Shown here in pieces: positions 37,843-46,574 of a stretch of 64,000 nt of DNA. The translations under genes were made by a program, and so were the position numbers. Below the pieces are notes generated by a model. That model had not been told where the DNA came from. It made no database searches and worked only from the letters and a program-made list of their open reading frames with translations. The number at the start of each line of letters is the position of its first letter. The stretch's first letter is position 1. The DNA comes from Escherichia coli. GTDB lineage: Bacteria > Pseudomonadota > Gammaproteobacteria > Enterobacterales > Enterobacteriaceae. Location: the NCBI RefSeq assembly GCF_036503815.1, contig NZ_AP027766.1, positions 1 to 64,000 on the forward strand. Direction: 5' to 3'.

Positions 37843-38818
37843 AAAGATACTCCCTGTAATTATTTTCCACCATTTTAACCAGTTGGAAATCTTCACTACT
37901 CTGAATTTTTTCTAATCTTTTATTCCCAACATAAATCGACTTACACTTACTGTAATACTTTGTTCTTAATTCTGGCGGTATTGTATTAAACACGCATTCA
38001 GTAGGTACACCAAATCCAGCGGCTATATGCAATGCAGAGGAGTCACAAGTATAAACGTTGCTAGCATACTTAATTAGCGCTATGAAATCTTTCGTATGGG
38101 GTGAATACTTTGATATGTTAATATAATTTTTATGATTCACATCCACGAAACCTAGTACCGTTTTTCCTTCGCGCCTAGAAAGCATATCAACTATGTCATA
38201 ATAGAACTTCGACGGTATACTTCTTATTTTTGTGCTAGCAATAGGTGCAAAAAGTGTGTAGTTTTCAAAAACTGGCGCTCCGAGATCAATATTGCCTAAC
38301 CATTTATTAGATAGCTCATTATGGTTAACATCATCAAGTTTCACGCCAAGACCTTGGATAAAATAATCATGCATTTCCATAATATGGAAATCTGGAGAAT
38401 ATAGCTGATTTCCCACATCAATATTCAATGCAGTACAAGGCAATTTCTGAATATGAAAAGGCATGTAATGAAGCTCATCTATAACCGAGGATGCTAATTC
38501 ATACAGTTCCTCAACATATGACGGTGCAGTCTCCGGTCGAATAAGCTTAATTTTAATCTTGGGATTCTTTTTTTTGATTGCTGACAGCACAGAAATCCCG
38601 ACGATAGAATCACCTAATGTCACTCCCATGCCATTGATCACATTTAGGTGTTCTATTTCAGAGTAATCACTTGAGAATTTTTGTATATTCCAGTTTTTTA
38701 TAAGACCATTGTTTAATGGTAAAATATTTTCATAGCTTAGCTTCTGACAATCGTAAGGTGCTACGATCAAACTATCGTTACTTATCAAGCTACCGGAATA
38801 TTCAAGTAAATTTCTCAT
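37835..38818 (-). CDS. GT9-like glycosyltransferase (heptosyltransferase-like)
   Basis: 327 residues resembling family 9 glycosyltransferases, with an N-terminal motif GVTLGDSIVGISVLSAIKKK like the acceptor domain of heptosyltransferases and a C-terminal donor-binding motif YTCDSSALHIAAGFGVPTE in the place of the usual NDTGPMHLAAALG. It probably transfers a sugar to an envelope or other acceptor. The gene is much AT-richer than the transfer region. Three bases separate it from the regulator upstream. Confidence 0.68.
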   Translation of the reverse strand: MRNLLEYSGSLISNDSLIVAPYDCQKLSYENILPLNNGLIKNWNIQKFSSDYSEIEHLNVINGMGVTLGDSIVGISVLSAIKKKNPKIKIKLIRPETAPSYVEELYELASSVIDELHYMPFHIQKLPCTALNIDVGNQLYSPDFHIMEMHDYFIQGLGVKLDDVNHNELSNKWLGNIDLGAPVFENYTLFAPIASTKIRSIPSKFYYDIVDMLSRREGKTVLGFVDVNHKNYINISKYSPHTKDFIALIKYASNVYTCDSSALHIAAGFGVPTECVFNTIPPELRTKYYSKCKSIYVGNKRLEKIQSSEDFQLVKMVENNYREYLYG

Positions 38819-38821
38819 AAT

Positions 38822-39736
38822 CTATCTGGCGAAATATTTTTCAATGTTAGATTTGATGATGCCTGATTTAATCGGCTTTTCGTATGGTCCCACAATGTCA
38901 TAATCATGAATTGACTTTACAATTTCATCATCTTTTATACCAGATAGTTGACCTGTAAGAACGATTATCATTGCATTTTTATTTTTTGACGACCTTATAG
39001 CTTTAACCAACTTAAAGCTTGTTTCATCACCGATGATCCAGTCCAAAACATATGCGTCATACGGATTTGTTGCGACAGCTTGAGTAAGTTTTTTCAAGTT
39101 ATCATAAGTATCTACTTGATAATAATCGTTCGAAAGGATTTCTTTTAAGCTTTCGGTGATATTAGCATCGTCATCAAGTAGTGCAATTCGATACTTAGTG
39201 CTGCTAATTACCTTTGGATTTATGACAATACTTTCTATGCTTCGTTTTGATTCATAAAGCAGTTCATCTTTTAAATCATTTGTCGGAAAAATGTTCCATT
39301 GGTCAGCTACTTTCAGTGCTGAGTATTCTGTGTTTACTTCCGAACCTTCAGGATAGAGGCATACCTTACAAGAGTGTTCACTGCGGCCATCGTTCCAGAT
39401 CGCATCTTGAATTTCTTTATTATCCTCATAATAAATACGGAAAAACTCAATCATATCCATGCCAACGGATTGGACTACTTTTATGAGTTGCTGAACCTCC
39501 CACTTGGTCGCACCATTCAACTTCTTATAGCCCGCTGATGTAGTGATCTGTAGCACCTTACTTATGTAACTATTGTGCTTTACCTTGGAAATACCTTTTT
39601 TGGTCAATACCTTCGCCAGTACCTCTATCACTTTTGCATCATCGAGATCTTGCATTTTTATTACTCTGAATTTGGAGATTTTCTTGATTTTATCCTGCCA
39701 GTATTTTTTTTCAATTTTTTCAAACATCTCCAACAT
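38822..39736 (-). CDS. BetR-domain DNA-binding response regulator
   Basis: 304 residues. The N-terminal 30-100 match the BetR phage-repressor-like helix-turn-helix (AKVLTKKGISKVKHNSYISK, AGYKKLNGATKWEVQQL). After a linker containing a CKVC pair, residues 185-304 are a receiver with acidic pocket LLDDD, phospho-acceptor in AYVLDWIIGDE, Thr in IIVLTG and Lys in YEKPIK. The inverted order (DNA-binding domain first) is unusual. It heads the operon and probably controls its own promoter and other genes. Confidence 0.72.
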   Translation of the reverse strand: MLEMFEKIEKKYWQDKIKKISKFRVIKMQDLDDAKVIEVLAKVLTKKGISKVKHNSYISKVLQITTSAGYKKLNGATKWEVQQLIKVVQSVGMDMIEFFRIYYEDNKEIQDAIWNDGRSEHSCKVCLYPEGSEVNTEYSALKVADQWNIFPTNDLKDELLYESKRSIESIVINPKVISSTKYRIALLDDDANITESLKEILSNDYYQVDTYDNLKKLTQAVATNPYDAYVLDWIIGDETSFKLVKAIRSSKNKNAMIIVLTGQLSGIKDDEIVKSIHDYDIVGPYEKPIKSGIIKSNIEKYFAR

Positions 39737-39787
39737 TTTACACAGCTGAAAAAGTCCTAAAAATTGGAATCATTCTTAAATCGATAC

Positions 39788-39822
39788 TATAAGTTATAAT
39801 TTTATTGAATACCCAACTTATA
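39788..39822. promoter_or_regulatory. Candidate operator upstream of the BetR-receiver operon
   Basis: TATAAGTT and AACTTATA are inverted 8-bp arms separated by 19 bp, about 50 bp upstream of the first start codon in very AT-rich DNA that also offers -10 like boxes. It could be the binding site of the BetR regulator. Confidence 0.4.
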
Positions 39823-40049
39823 AGCACTATTGTATTAATCAAATCATTAGCTCTTTAATAACCTAGCAGCGGCGTTCCCCGGTCAGGATAAGGAGGTGTT
39901 TTCTGTGACTGCGTAAAGAGATGACGTGCCGCGCCTGTAATGGGTAACACTCTCACTCCTCTGTATCGTTAAGCCTCCCGTTTAATCCTTCCCTGTCTCC
40001 CACTGTGCACCGCACGCGGGTGGCTTACTCATACCCAGGAGAAACAGCC
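39823..40049. other. Divergent promoter region ahead of the transfer operon
   Basis: The left part is AT-rich and belongs to the leftward operon. The right part contains a strong AAGGAGGTG followed by a four-codon frame starting at the GTG at 39905, which may be a leader. No other gene is seen. Confidence 0.4.
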
Positions 40050-40358
40050 ATGAGCATGCAAACCATCCGCCGTAAGGCGCTGCGTCAGAATCCTTATTCA
40101 ACTCTCGGCAAGCCGCCGCTACGCTCCTCCCGTGACCGTATCACGCGTGCCATTAATGGCACCTGGTCGCTCAGGGAGCTGCCGGATAACGTCCGAGAAT
40201 TGCTAATTGAACGGGCAGCCCTGCGGGCAGAAATCACTACCCTGACTGTGAAAGCGCAGGGACTCAAAAAATCCGATGTATCCGTACTTATTGCCGACAG
40301 GCTGCGACGTATCGATGCAATCACCTCACTGCTGGAAAATAGGAAATGTAATGCCTGA
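40050..40358 (+). CDS. Hypothetical basic protein at the start of the transfer operon
   Basis: 102 residues starting MSMQTIRRKALRQNPY after a CAGGAG site; a 15-codon longer start is possible. The protein is strongly basic in its first half and helical in the second. I do not recognise the family. The stop overlaps the next gene. Its position at the head of the virB operon suggests a regulatory or relaxosome role, which is inference. Confidence 0.6.
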   Translation: MSMQTIRRKALRQNPYSTLGKPPLRSSRDRITRAINGTWSLRELPDNVRELLIERAALRAEITTLTVKAQGLKKSDVSVLIADRLRRIDAITSLLENRKCNA

Positions 40359-40566
40359 CATCACGCCTGCTCCGGCCTCACTGCTTGAAGCCGTATTCAC
40401 CCCCATGACCGAGTACACGCACAACGTGTATTCGGTGAAGGGTGATCGGCTGGCAATGACGCTTACAAAAATCGGTGTTGCCCAAGCTAACAGCCAGGGC
40501 GACATTCAGTTATTTATCAACCCGGACTGTGCCACCGGTAAGGTACTGCTCTACAGAAAGGACTGA
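40351..40566 (+). CDS. Hypothetical small protein before virB1
   Basis: 71 residues (MPDITPAPASLLEAVFTP) overlapping the preceding gene by 8 bp and ending 2 bp before virB1. Such tight packing supports translation. The second half includes FINPDCATGKVLLYRKD. Family not recognised. Confidence 0.6.
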   Translation: MPDITPAPASLLEAVFTPMTEYTHNVYSVKGDRLAMTLTKIGVAQANSQGDIQLFINPDCATGKVLLYRKD

Positions 40567-40568
40567 CT

Positions 40569-41231
40569 ATGTTAACCACTGCCGCGTTGTTTCAGCTCGC
40601 AATGCAGTGTGCTCCCGCCGTTCACCCCGATACCATCCACGACATCACCCGCACCGAATCCGGCTTAAATCCATATGCCATCGCTGAGATTGTCCCGGTA
40701 AAGGGCGGCAGGAGCCGCGTGATTTCTCATCTGCCTTCGTCGAAAGACGAGGCGCTAAAAATTGTGGAGGCCATAAAGCAGAAAAAGCACCGTTATTCAG
40801 TAGGGCTGATGCAGATAACCAGCACCAACTTCCCGCAGTTCGGCGTAAGCGCCGAATCCATGTTTAACCCCTGTGACAACATGACTGTTGCCGCGAAAAT
40901 CATCACCGACTGCTATCAACGAGGAGGAACATTACAGCGCGCCCTGAGCTGCTATTACTCAGGCAACTTTGAAACCGGCCAGCGCCCGGAAAGCGCGTTC
41001 GGCAACACAAGCTACGTACAGCGTATTGGCTACGTTGTGCCCTCAACGCGGGCAGAACAGCAGACAGCATCTCCCTCATCCGGGGAAGCGCCTGCCGTCC
41101 CGTCCGACAACACTGTTTACCCGGATAGCGTCATACGCGGCGTAATTCCGGCACCCGACACCACCCCGACCAGCATCGCTGCTTATCCGCCACATGTCGT
41201 GCGCGGCGGCCTCGCTGTGTCTTCTGATTAA
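40569..41231 (+). CDS. virB1: VirB1-like lytic transglycosylase
   Basis: 220 residues with a transglycosylase (SLT) domain from residue 5 to 160: the catalytic Glu is in TRTESGLNPYAI, followed by VGLMQITSTNF and the LSCYYSGN motif. It opens peptidoglycan for the secretion channel. The last 60 residues are Pro-, Ser- and Thr-rich. No classical signal peptide is obvious, though the first helix is hydrophobic. Confidence 0.88.
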   Translation: MLTTAALFQLAMQCAPAVHPDTIHDITRTESGLNPYAIAEIVPVKGGRSRVISHLPSSKDEALKIVEAIKQKKHRYSVGLMQITSTNFPQFGVSAESMFNPCDNMTVAAKIITDCYQRGGTLQRALSCYYSGNFETGQRPESAFGNTSYVQRIGYVVPSTRAEQQTASPSSGEAPAVPSDNTVYPDSVIRGVIPAPDTTPTSIAAYPPHVVRGGLAVSSD

Positions 41232-41241
41232 GGAAGAGATC

Positions 41242-41541
41242 ATGACTTTACGTACTATCAAAACCGCTGCAACCCGCCTGATTGCCGCATTTTCCGCCCT
41301 GTCTGCTGTTCCAGCAATGGCGGCCAGCGCTGACCAGGCATTTCAGAAAGGCAGTGACGCCATTAACTGGGTCTTCCTCGGCCTAACTGGTATGTCAGTC
41401 GTCACTATCAGCTGTGCGGTGGCCTTTATCGCCTACAAGATGCTTGTTGACGGCAAGGCCTGGCACGATCTCCAGCGCGTGTTCTGGGCGGGTGTCCTGC
41501 TCGCCGGGGCGTCCGGGTTCGGTGCCTACTTCGCCGCCTAA
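41242..41541 (+). CDS. virB2: VirB2 pilin
   Basis: 99 residues: signal peptide ending AMAAS (cleavage near residue 27), then two hydrophobic segments (VFLGLTGMSVVTISCAVAFIA and FWAGVLLAGASGFGAYFAA) separated by a short basic loop, as in VirB2 pilins. The ATG after GGAAGAG is preferred to an upstream Met inside virB1. Confidence 0.88.
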   Translation: MTLRTIKTAATRLIAAFSALSAVPAMAASADQAFQKGSDAINWVFLGLTGMSVVTISCAVAFIAYKMLVDGKAWHDLQRVFWAGVLLAGASGFGAYFAA

Positions 41542-41550
41542 GGAGGCAGC

Positions 41551-44301
41551 ATGACCATCCTCAACAAGGCGCTGACCCGACCGGCGGCGCTGTGGGGGGT
41601 CCCGCTTGTCCCCCTGCTGTTCACCCTGTGCATCCTTACCCTGGCGGCCGTCTGGTCACGTTTTTACTGGCTTCTCCTGCTTCTCATACCTGCCTTTATC
41701 GAGCTGAGACGGCTGGCAAAAGAGGACATTCATTTCTTTGACCTGAAGTTGCTGGCGTTTAAAACGCGTGGCAACCGCGCGGCGACCCGGCATTTCGGGA
41801 CAAAGGCGCTTGTCGCAAACCAGTACGACGCCATAGACGTTACGGAGTTTATAAAACATATGCGGCTCAACGAGAGTATCCCGCTGTCCCGCTATCTCCC
41901 CTGGTCTTCCCACCTGCACGAGCAGGTGGTGAAGAACAAAAAAGGTGACTTTGTCAGCACCTGGGAGATCGGCGGTATCATTTTTGAATGCGAGGATGAA
42001 CATTACCTCGCCACCCTGGACATGCAGCTCAACAACGTTATCCGCTCCTTTGAGGGGCTACCCGTTACCTTCTATACCCATCTGGTGAGCGACGAATTTA
42101 CCGACACGCTTGAATGTGAATCCGGGATTCCGTTTTCAGATGAAATCGCGCGTCTGTTTTACGCCTCCCGCGAGGGCAAACCTTTCTACCAGCGTCGCCT
42201 CTTCTTCACCGTCTGCTTCAATCCGCACACCGGCATTGAGCGGGCGACCATGAAACAGAAGTCCCTGGGCGAACGTAAAACCCTGCTCGACAATGCCCTG
42301 CAGGTGATGCAGGAGCACCGGCAAGCGATTGGCACGGCGCTGTCACGCTACGCGGCGCGGCCGCTTGGCACTTATGAGGAGAACGGGCACGTGTTCTCCT
42401 CCCAGCTGGCGTTTTACAACTTTCTGATCACCGGCAGGTGGCAGAAAGTCCGCGTCACCCGCACGCCGTTTTATGACGTGCTGGGCGGCACGGATATTTT
42501 CCCTTCCACCGACATTGGCCAGGTCAGCCACACCGACGGCCAGAGCTACTTTCGCGGGCTGGAAATCAAGGATTACAGCACTGAAACCATCACCGGGCTG
42601 TATGACTCGCTTCTTTATGCCCGCTGCCGGTACGTGTTCACGCAGTCCTATACCTGCATGGGTAAGGATGAAGCGCGGGGCTGCATCCGCACCATCGAGA
42701 AACGCCTGAAGTCTGCCGAGGATGATGCGATCTCCCAGCAGGAAGACCTGAAGGTCGCCCGCGACATGCTTCAGTCCGGCATTATTTCATTCGGGAAATA
42801 TCACCAGACGCTTATTGTCAGCGCCCCAACCAGCGAGCAGGTTATCCGGGACACCAACACCCTGGCGGATACCCTGAAGGATCTCGGTTTCATCATGACC
42901 CTGTCCCGCGAGTCGCTGTCGGCGGCGTATCTCGCGCAGTTGCCGGGTGTGTATCACCTGCGCCCGCGTCTGGTGCCGGTGAGCAGCCTCAACTACGCCG
43001 AAATGGTGTCGTTTCACAACTTTCACCCGCACAAGCGGGACGGGAATGCCTGGGGGGAGGCGATTGCCGTTGTTCCGACCCCGTCCGGGGGATGTCAGTA
43101 CGTGAATCTGCACAACAGCCAGGCCGATGTTGACGAGTTCAGCGAGAAGCCGCCGGGTAACACCATGCTGCTCGGCAGTACCGGGACGGGGAAATCGACC
43201 CTGCTGATGATGTTCCAGCATCTGATGCAGAAATACCGGCGTCCTGAGTCGTTTGCGCCGGGGGCGACGAAAAAGCGCTTCACCTCGGTGGTCTTTGATA
43301 AAGACCGTTCGGCGGAAATGTCGATACGCCTCCAGGGCGGCTCGTACTTCCGTTTCCGTTCAGGCGAGAAGACCGGCCTTAACCCGTTTGCGCTCGCTCC
43401 AACGAAACGTAACCGCAACTTCCTCAAGAAGCTGATGCGAATGATGTGCACAAGGGACGGCAAACCGCTCGACCCGCGCGATGAAGAACGCCTCAGCGAG
43501 GCAGTGGACACCATCATGCTGGACTACCCGCCTGAGCTTCGTCGCAACGGCATCACCCGCATGCTGGAAGTGCTGCATGAAGCCCCGACGAAGGACGCAC
43601 GGATGAACGGGCTGCGCATCCGTCTCCAGCAGTGGGCGCAGGGCGGGGAGTTTGGCTGGGTGTTTGATAATGACGTGGACACCTTTGATATCGACAATAT
43701 TGATAATTTCGGCATCGACGGCACGGAGTTCCTGAACGACAAAGACGTGCGCAGCCCGCTCACCTTCTACCTGCTCTACCGCGTGACCAGCCTCCTCGAT
43801 GGCCGCCGCCTGGTCATTTTCATGGATGAATTCTGGAAATGGCTTCAGGACCCGGAGTTTTCAAAATTCGCCCTCGACATGCTGAAGGTCATTCGAAAGC
43901 TCAACGGCATTTTCTTCCCGGCCACGCAGTCGCCGGAGGAGATGTGCAAGCACGAGATCTCGGCGGCCATTATCGAGCAGTGTAGTACCCGCATCTTCAT
44001 GGCGAACCAGCAGGCGAAGGAGTACGACTACGTGGACATGCTGCGGGTGCCGAAAGCGGTTTACGACATCGTGACCACCCTCGACCCCTACGCCCGCCAG
44101 ATGGTGATCATGAAATCTCCGCTGCGGCGTGGTGACGTGCGCCCGTATATCGCACAAATCACCCTCGACCTCTCCGGGCTAGGTCGCTACACGAAGCTGC
44201 TCAGCGCCAGTGCGGACAACCTGAAAATTTTTGACGAGATCTGGCAGGAGGGTATGAAGCCGGAAGACTGGAAAGACGAAATGCTGAGACGTGCCGTTTA
44301 A
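41551..44301 (+). CDS. virB4: VirB3-VirB4 fusion, transfer ATPase
   Basis: 916 residues. Residues 1-75 are VirB3-like (LTRPAALWGVPLVPLLF and a second hydrophobic stretch). The remainder is VirB4: Walker A GSTGTGKSTLL near residue 545, Walker B with LVIFMDEFWKWL and the later motif PATQSPEEMCKHEI. It drives pilus biogenesis and substrate passage at the inner membrane. Fusions of this kind occur in other conjugation systems. Confidence 0.92.
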   Translation: MTILNKALTRPAALWGVPLVPLLFTLCILTLAAVWSRFYWLLLLLIPAFIELRRLAKEDIHFFDLKLLAFKTRGNRAATRHFGTKALVANQYDAIDVTEFIKHMRLNESIPLSRYLPWSSHLHEQVVKNKKGDFVSTWEIGGIIFECEDEHYLATLDMQLNNVIRSFEGLPVTFYTHLVSDEFTDTLECESGIPFSDEIARLFYASREGKPFYQRRLFFTVCFNPHTGIERATMKQKSLGERKTLLDNALQVMQEHRQAIGTALSRYAARPLGTYEENGHVFSSQLAFYNFLITGRWQKVRVTRTPFYDVLGGTDIFPSTDIGQVSHTDGQSYFRGLEIKDYSTETITGLYDSLLYARCRYVFTQSYTCMGKDEARGCIRTIEKRLKSAEDDAISQQEDLKVARDMLQSGIISFGKYHQTLIVSAPTSEQVIRDTNTLADTLKDLGFIMTLSRESLSAAYLAQLPGVYHLRPRLVPVSSLNYAEMVSFHNFHPHKRDGNAWGEAIAVVPTPSGGCQYVNLHNSQADVDEFSEKPPGNTMLLGSTGTGKSTLLMMFQHLMQKYRRPESFAPGATKKRFTSVVFDKDRSAEMSIRLQGGSYFRFRSGEKTGLNPFALAPTKRNRNFLKKLMRMMCTRDGKPLDPRDEERLSEAVDTIMLDYPPELRRNGITRMLEVLHEAPTKDARMNGLRIRLQQWAQGGEFGWVFDNDVDTFDIDNIDNFGIDGTEFLNDKDVRSPLTFYLLYRVTSLLDGRRLVIFMDEFWKWLQDPEFSKFALDMLKVIRKLNGIFFPATQSPEEMCKHEISAAIIEQCSTRIFMANQQAKEYDYVDMLRVPKAVYDIVTTLDPYARQMVIMKSPLRRGDVRPYIAQITLDLSGLGRYTKLLSASADNLKIFDEIWQEGMKPEDWKDEMLRRAV

Positions 44302-44319
44302 TCACAAAAGGATAACACC

Positions 44320-45036
44320 ATGAAACTGAAAACCACCCTGACGGCGCTGACCGTCGCCTTGTGTCTCTTTCACGTCCCGGCTCAGGCCGGTATTCCCGTT
44401 TTTGATGAAGTAGCCAACGCCAGCAACATCCAGCAGTGGGCGGAGAAGCTCCAGCAGTGGCAGCAGACGGTTCAACATTATCAGTCGCAGATGAACGCTT
44501 ATAAACAACAGCTGGCAACGGCCACCGGTATTCGGGACGTCCAGGCATTCCTGAATCAGGCAAAAAACCTGACGGCTGACATTAAAAATCTGAAAAACAG
44601 GGGGATTTCCTTAAACGATCTGTTAACCGGCTCAGGCGGGTCTTATGCTGGGGAACTAAACAGGCTGTATGACAAATACAAACTGTTCGACAACTGCCCG
44701 GAGAACGCCAGCGAGGCGTACCGGGATAGCTGCAAACAGATGCTCCTCAATCAGGCGGTGTCCGTCGAGGACACTTCTGACATCCAGGAAAAAATTTCCG
44801 ACACGCTGAGCGATATTAGTAATCTCGCCAGTCGCATCGAGAATGCGAAGGACAGTAAAGAATCGCAGGATCTGGCGAACGTAGTGTCCGCGCGGAGTAT
44901 CCAGCTGAACGCCCTGACCACTCAATGGGAAATGTCGGTCAAACAAAGTGAGATGCGCAACCAGCTGCTTGCCGAACAACGCCGAAAGGCGCAGGCCGAG
45001 CAAATGCGCACAGCTCCAATCGCAGACCTTAACTAA
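44320..45036 (+). CDS. virB5: VirB5-like minor pilin
   Basis: 238 residues with signal peptide (LTVALCLFHVPAQA) and long helices (WAEKLQQWQQTVQHYQSQ, then DIKNLKNRGISLNDLL), as in TraC/VirB5 proteins which sit at the pilus tip. It ends in IADLN, the same five residues that end the following exclusion lipoprotein. Confidence 0.82.
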   Translation: MKLKTTLTALTVALCLFHVPAQAGIPVFDEVANASNIQQWAEKLQQWQQTVQHYQSQMNAYKQQLATATGIRDVQAFLNQAKNLTADIKNLKNRGISLNDLLTGSGGSYAGELNRLYDKYKLFDNCPENASEAYRDSCKQMLLNQAVSVEDTSDIQEKISDTLSDISNLASRIENAKDSKESQDLANVVSARSIQLNALTTQWEMSVKQSEMRNQLLAEQRRKAQAEQMRTAPIADLN

Positions 45037-45047
45037 CAGGTGACCCC

Positions 45048-45332
45048 ATGAAACTGAAGACACTGACCTTTATTGTTCTGGCCTCAGTGGCCGCGCTTAC
45101 TGGCTGCGAGGATAAAACCTCCGTAGACTGGTATATGGCACACCATGACGACATGCTGGCGAAATACAGGGAGTGCATTTTTAATCATAATTTTGTGCCC
45201 ACCGATTGCCAGAATGCACGCTCCGCCCTTCACCGTGAAAAAGCTAAACCTGATGTTGCCGAAGGATATAAGCAAATCCTGAAAGACCTTGATAAAGCTC
45301 GCGTGCAAGAGCCTATTGCTGACCTGAATTAG
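45048..45332 (+). CDS. EexN-like entry-exclusion lipoprotein
   Basis: 94 residues with a lipobox (AALTGCED) and the EexN-type start SVDWYMAHHDDMLAKYREC followed by the second Cys in PTDCQNARSA. Such small lipoproteins block mating with cells already carrying the same plasmid. Location after virB5 is the usual one. Confidence 0.78.
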   Translation: MKLKTLTFIVLASVAALTGCEDKTSVDWYMAHHDDMLAKYRECIFNHNFVPTDCQNARSALHREKAKPDVAEGYKQILKDLDKARVQEPIADLN

Positions 45333-45349
45333 CGACAGGAGAACGCACC

Positions 45350-46357
45350 ATGAGTGGAATATTCGTCGGATTAAACAGCCACATCATGGAGGGGTTTGAC
45401 AGCGTGCTCACCAGCGTGGCCGCCGATACGGGGGGGTGGATGGCACACCTGTTCTCCATCGCGGTGCTCTCGCTGTACATCACGTGGCGCGCCTACCAGA
45501 CGATGGCAGGCAAGCTAGTCCGCCCCTTCGAGGAGATCGTGTGGGACGTGAGCCGGATGCTCATCATCATGATTTTCGTCACCAACGCCGGAGGCTATCT
45601 CGATCTGGTTTCGGATGCCATCACCGGCCTGCGGGACGGATTCAGCGGCGACGCGTCGATCTGGGCGCGGCTGGATACCGTCTGGGAAAAGGCTCAAGCA
45701 CTTGGGGAGAAGCTTTACTCTTATGATGATTCAACCTATGTCGCTCTAAAAGGCACTCTGGCGCAGTTTCTGGTCTGGGCAGGCGTCATGTTACTGGTAG
45801 GCATCACGGCCATCATTAACCTGATAGCCGAACTGGTGATGCTGCTGATGCTGGCGACCGCCCCGATCTTTATCTACTGCCTGATGTGGTCGTGGTTCCG
45901 GGATATGTTCAGCAACTGGCTCAGAATTATTCTGGGCTGCATCCTTACATCCCTGTTCAGCGGCATCGCCCTGACGGTGGTAATGGATTACCTGGACTAC
46001 ATCCTGGCGGGCGCCACAAAAGCATCCGATGCCAACTACCTGACTCTGGCCGTTCAGGTCTTCCTCGGCACGGCGGGTGCCGCCGCCGTGATGGTCCTGA
46101 CCTATAAGCTGGCCGAGGCGCTTGCCGGTGCATCCGCACAGGGTGCCGCTCAGGCACTTGCCGCGTCGGGAGTAGGTTCAGCCCGTCAATCCGCCTCCTC
46201 CGCAGCCGGTGCGGTGGGGGATAAAGCCTCACAGAACCTTAACAGCACCGGCAGCGCAACGGCCTCGTCTGCCTCCACGGCCTCCCGCGCCACCGGCGAT
46301 GCGCGCAGCCGCAGCCGCGCCGCCGTTCAGCGGATGCAGGAACGCTACCAGAGATAA
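45350..46357 (+). CDS. virB6: VirB6 inner-membrane channel protein
   Basis: 335 residues with five or more transmembrane segments (residues 30-260) and the conserved FIYCLMWSWFRDMFSNWLR block. The C-terminal 75 residues are Ala- and Ser-rich and basic at the end. It forms part of the inner-membrane passage. Confidence 0.86.
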   Translation: MSGIFVGLNSHIMEGFDSVLTSVAADTGGWMAHLFSIAVLSLYITWRAYQTMAGKLVRPFEEIVWDVSRMLIIMIFVTNAGGYLDLVSDAITGLRDGFSGDASIWARLDTVWEKAQALGEKLYSYDDSTYVALKGTLAQFLVWAGVMLLVGITAIINLIAELVMLLMLATAPIFIYCLMWSWFRDMFSNWLRIILGCILTSLFSGIALTVVMDYLDYILAGATKASDANYLTLAVQVFLGTAGAAAVMVLTYKLAEALAGASAQGAAQALAASGVGSARQSASSAAGAVGDKASQNLNSTGSATASSASTASRATGDARSRSRAAVQRMQERYQR

Positions 46358-46377
46358 CCCAGTCTGACTGAACTGCG

Positions 46378-46396
46378 GGACGCCGCAACGGCGTCC
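46378..46396 (+). other. Intercistronic hairpin between virB6 and virB7
   Basis: GGACGCCG and CGGCGTCC form an 8-bp stem around CAA without a T-run, so it is probably an mRNA-stability or attenuation element rather than a terminator. Confidence 0.45.
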
Positions 46397-46433
46397 TGCG
46401 GCTTCGTCACGTCTTTACCACAGGAAAAACACC

Positions 46434-46574
46434 ATGAAATACGGCATCACGCTGCTGATGCTGTGCCTGCTTGCAGGCTGCGCACAGCGAAACACCCAAC
46501 TTCCGCCCGTGTCGGGCAACCCGGAGCCGGTCAATTCCCCGGCCATTATTCAGGAGTTAACCCCCCATGTCTGA
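46434..46574 (+). CDS. virB7: VirB7 lipoprotein
   Basis: 46 residues with a lipoprotein signal peptide and lipobox LLAGC, ending PHV. Starts after ACAGGAAAAA. It overlaps virB8 by 8 bp. In VirB systems it anchors VirB9 in the outer-membrane core complex. Confidence 0.8.
   Translation: MKYGITLLMLCLLAGCAQRNTQLPPVSGNPEPVNSPAIIQELTPHV

Noticed and set aside
39905..39916. Four-codon GTG frame after a strong AAGGAGGTG as a leader gene
   Set aside because: Striking ribosome site, but the frame is too short to support as a gene without expression data; mentioned only in the region note.
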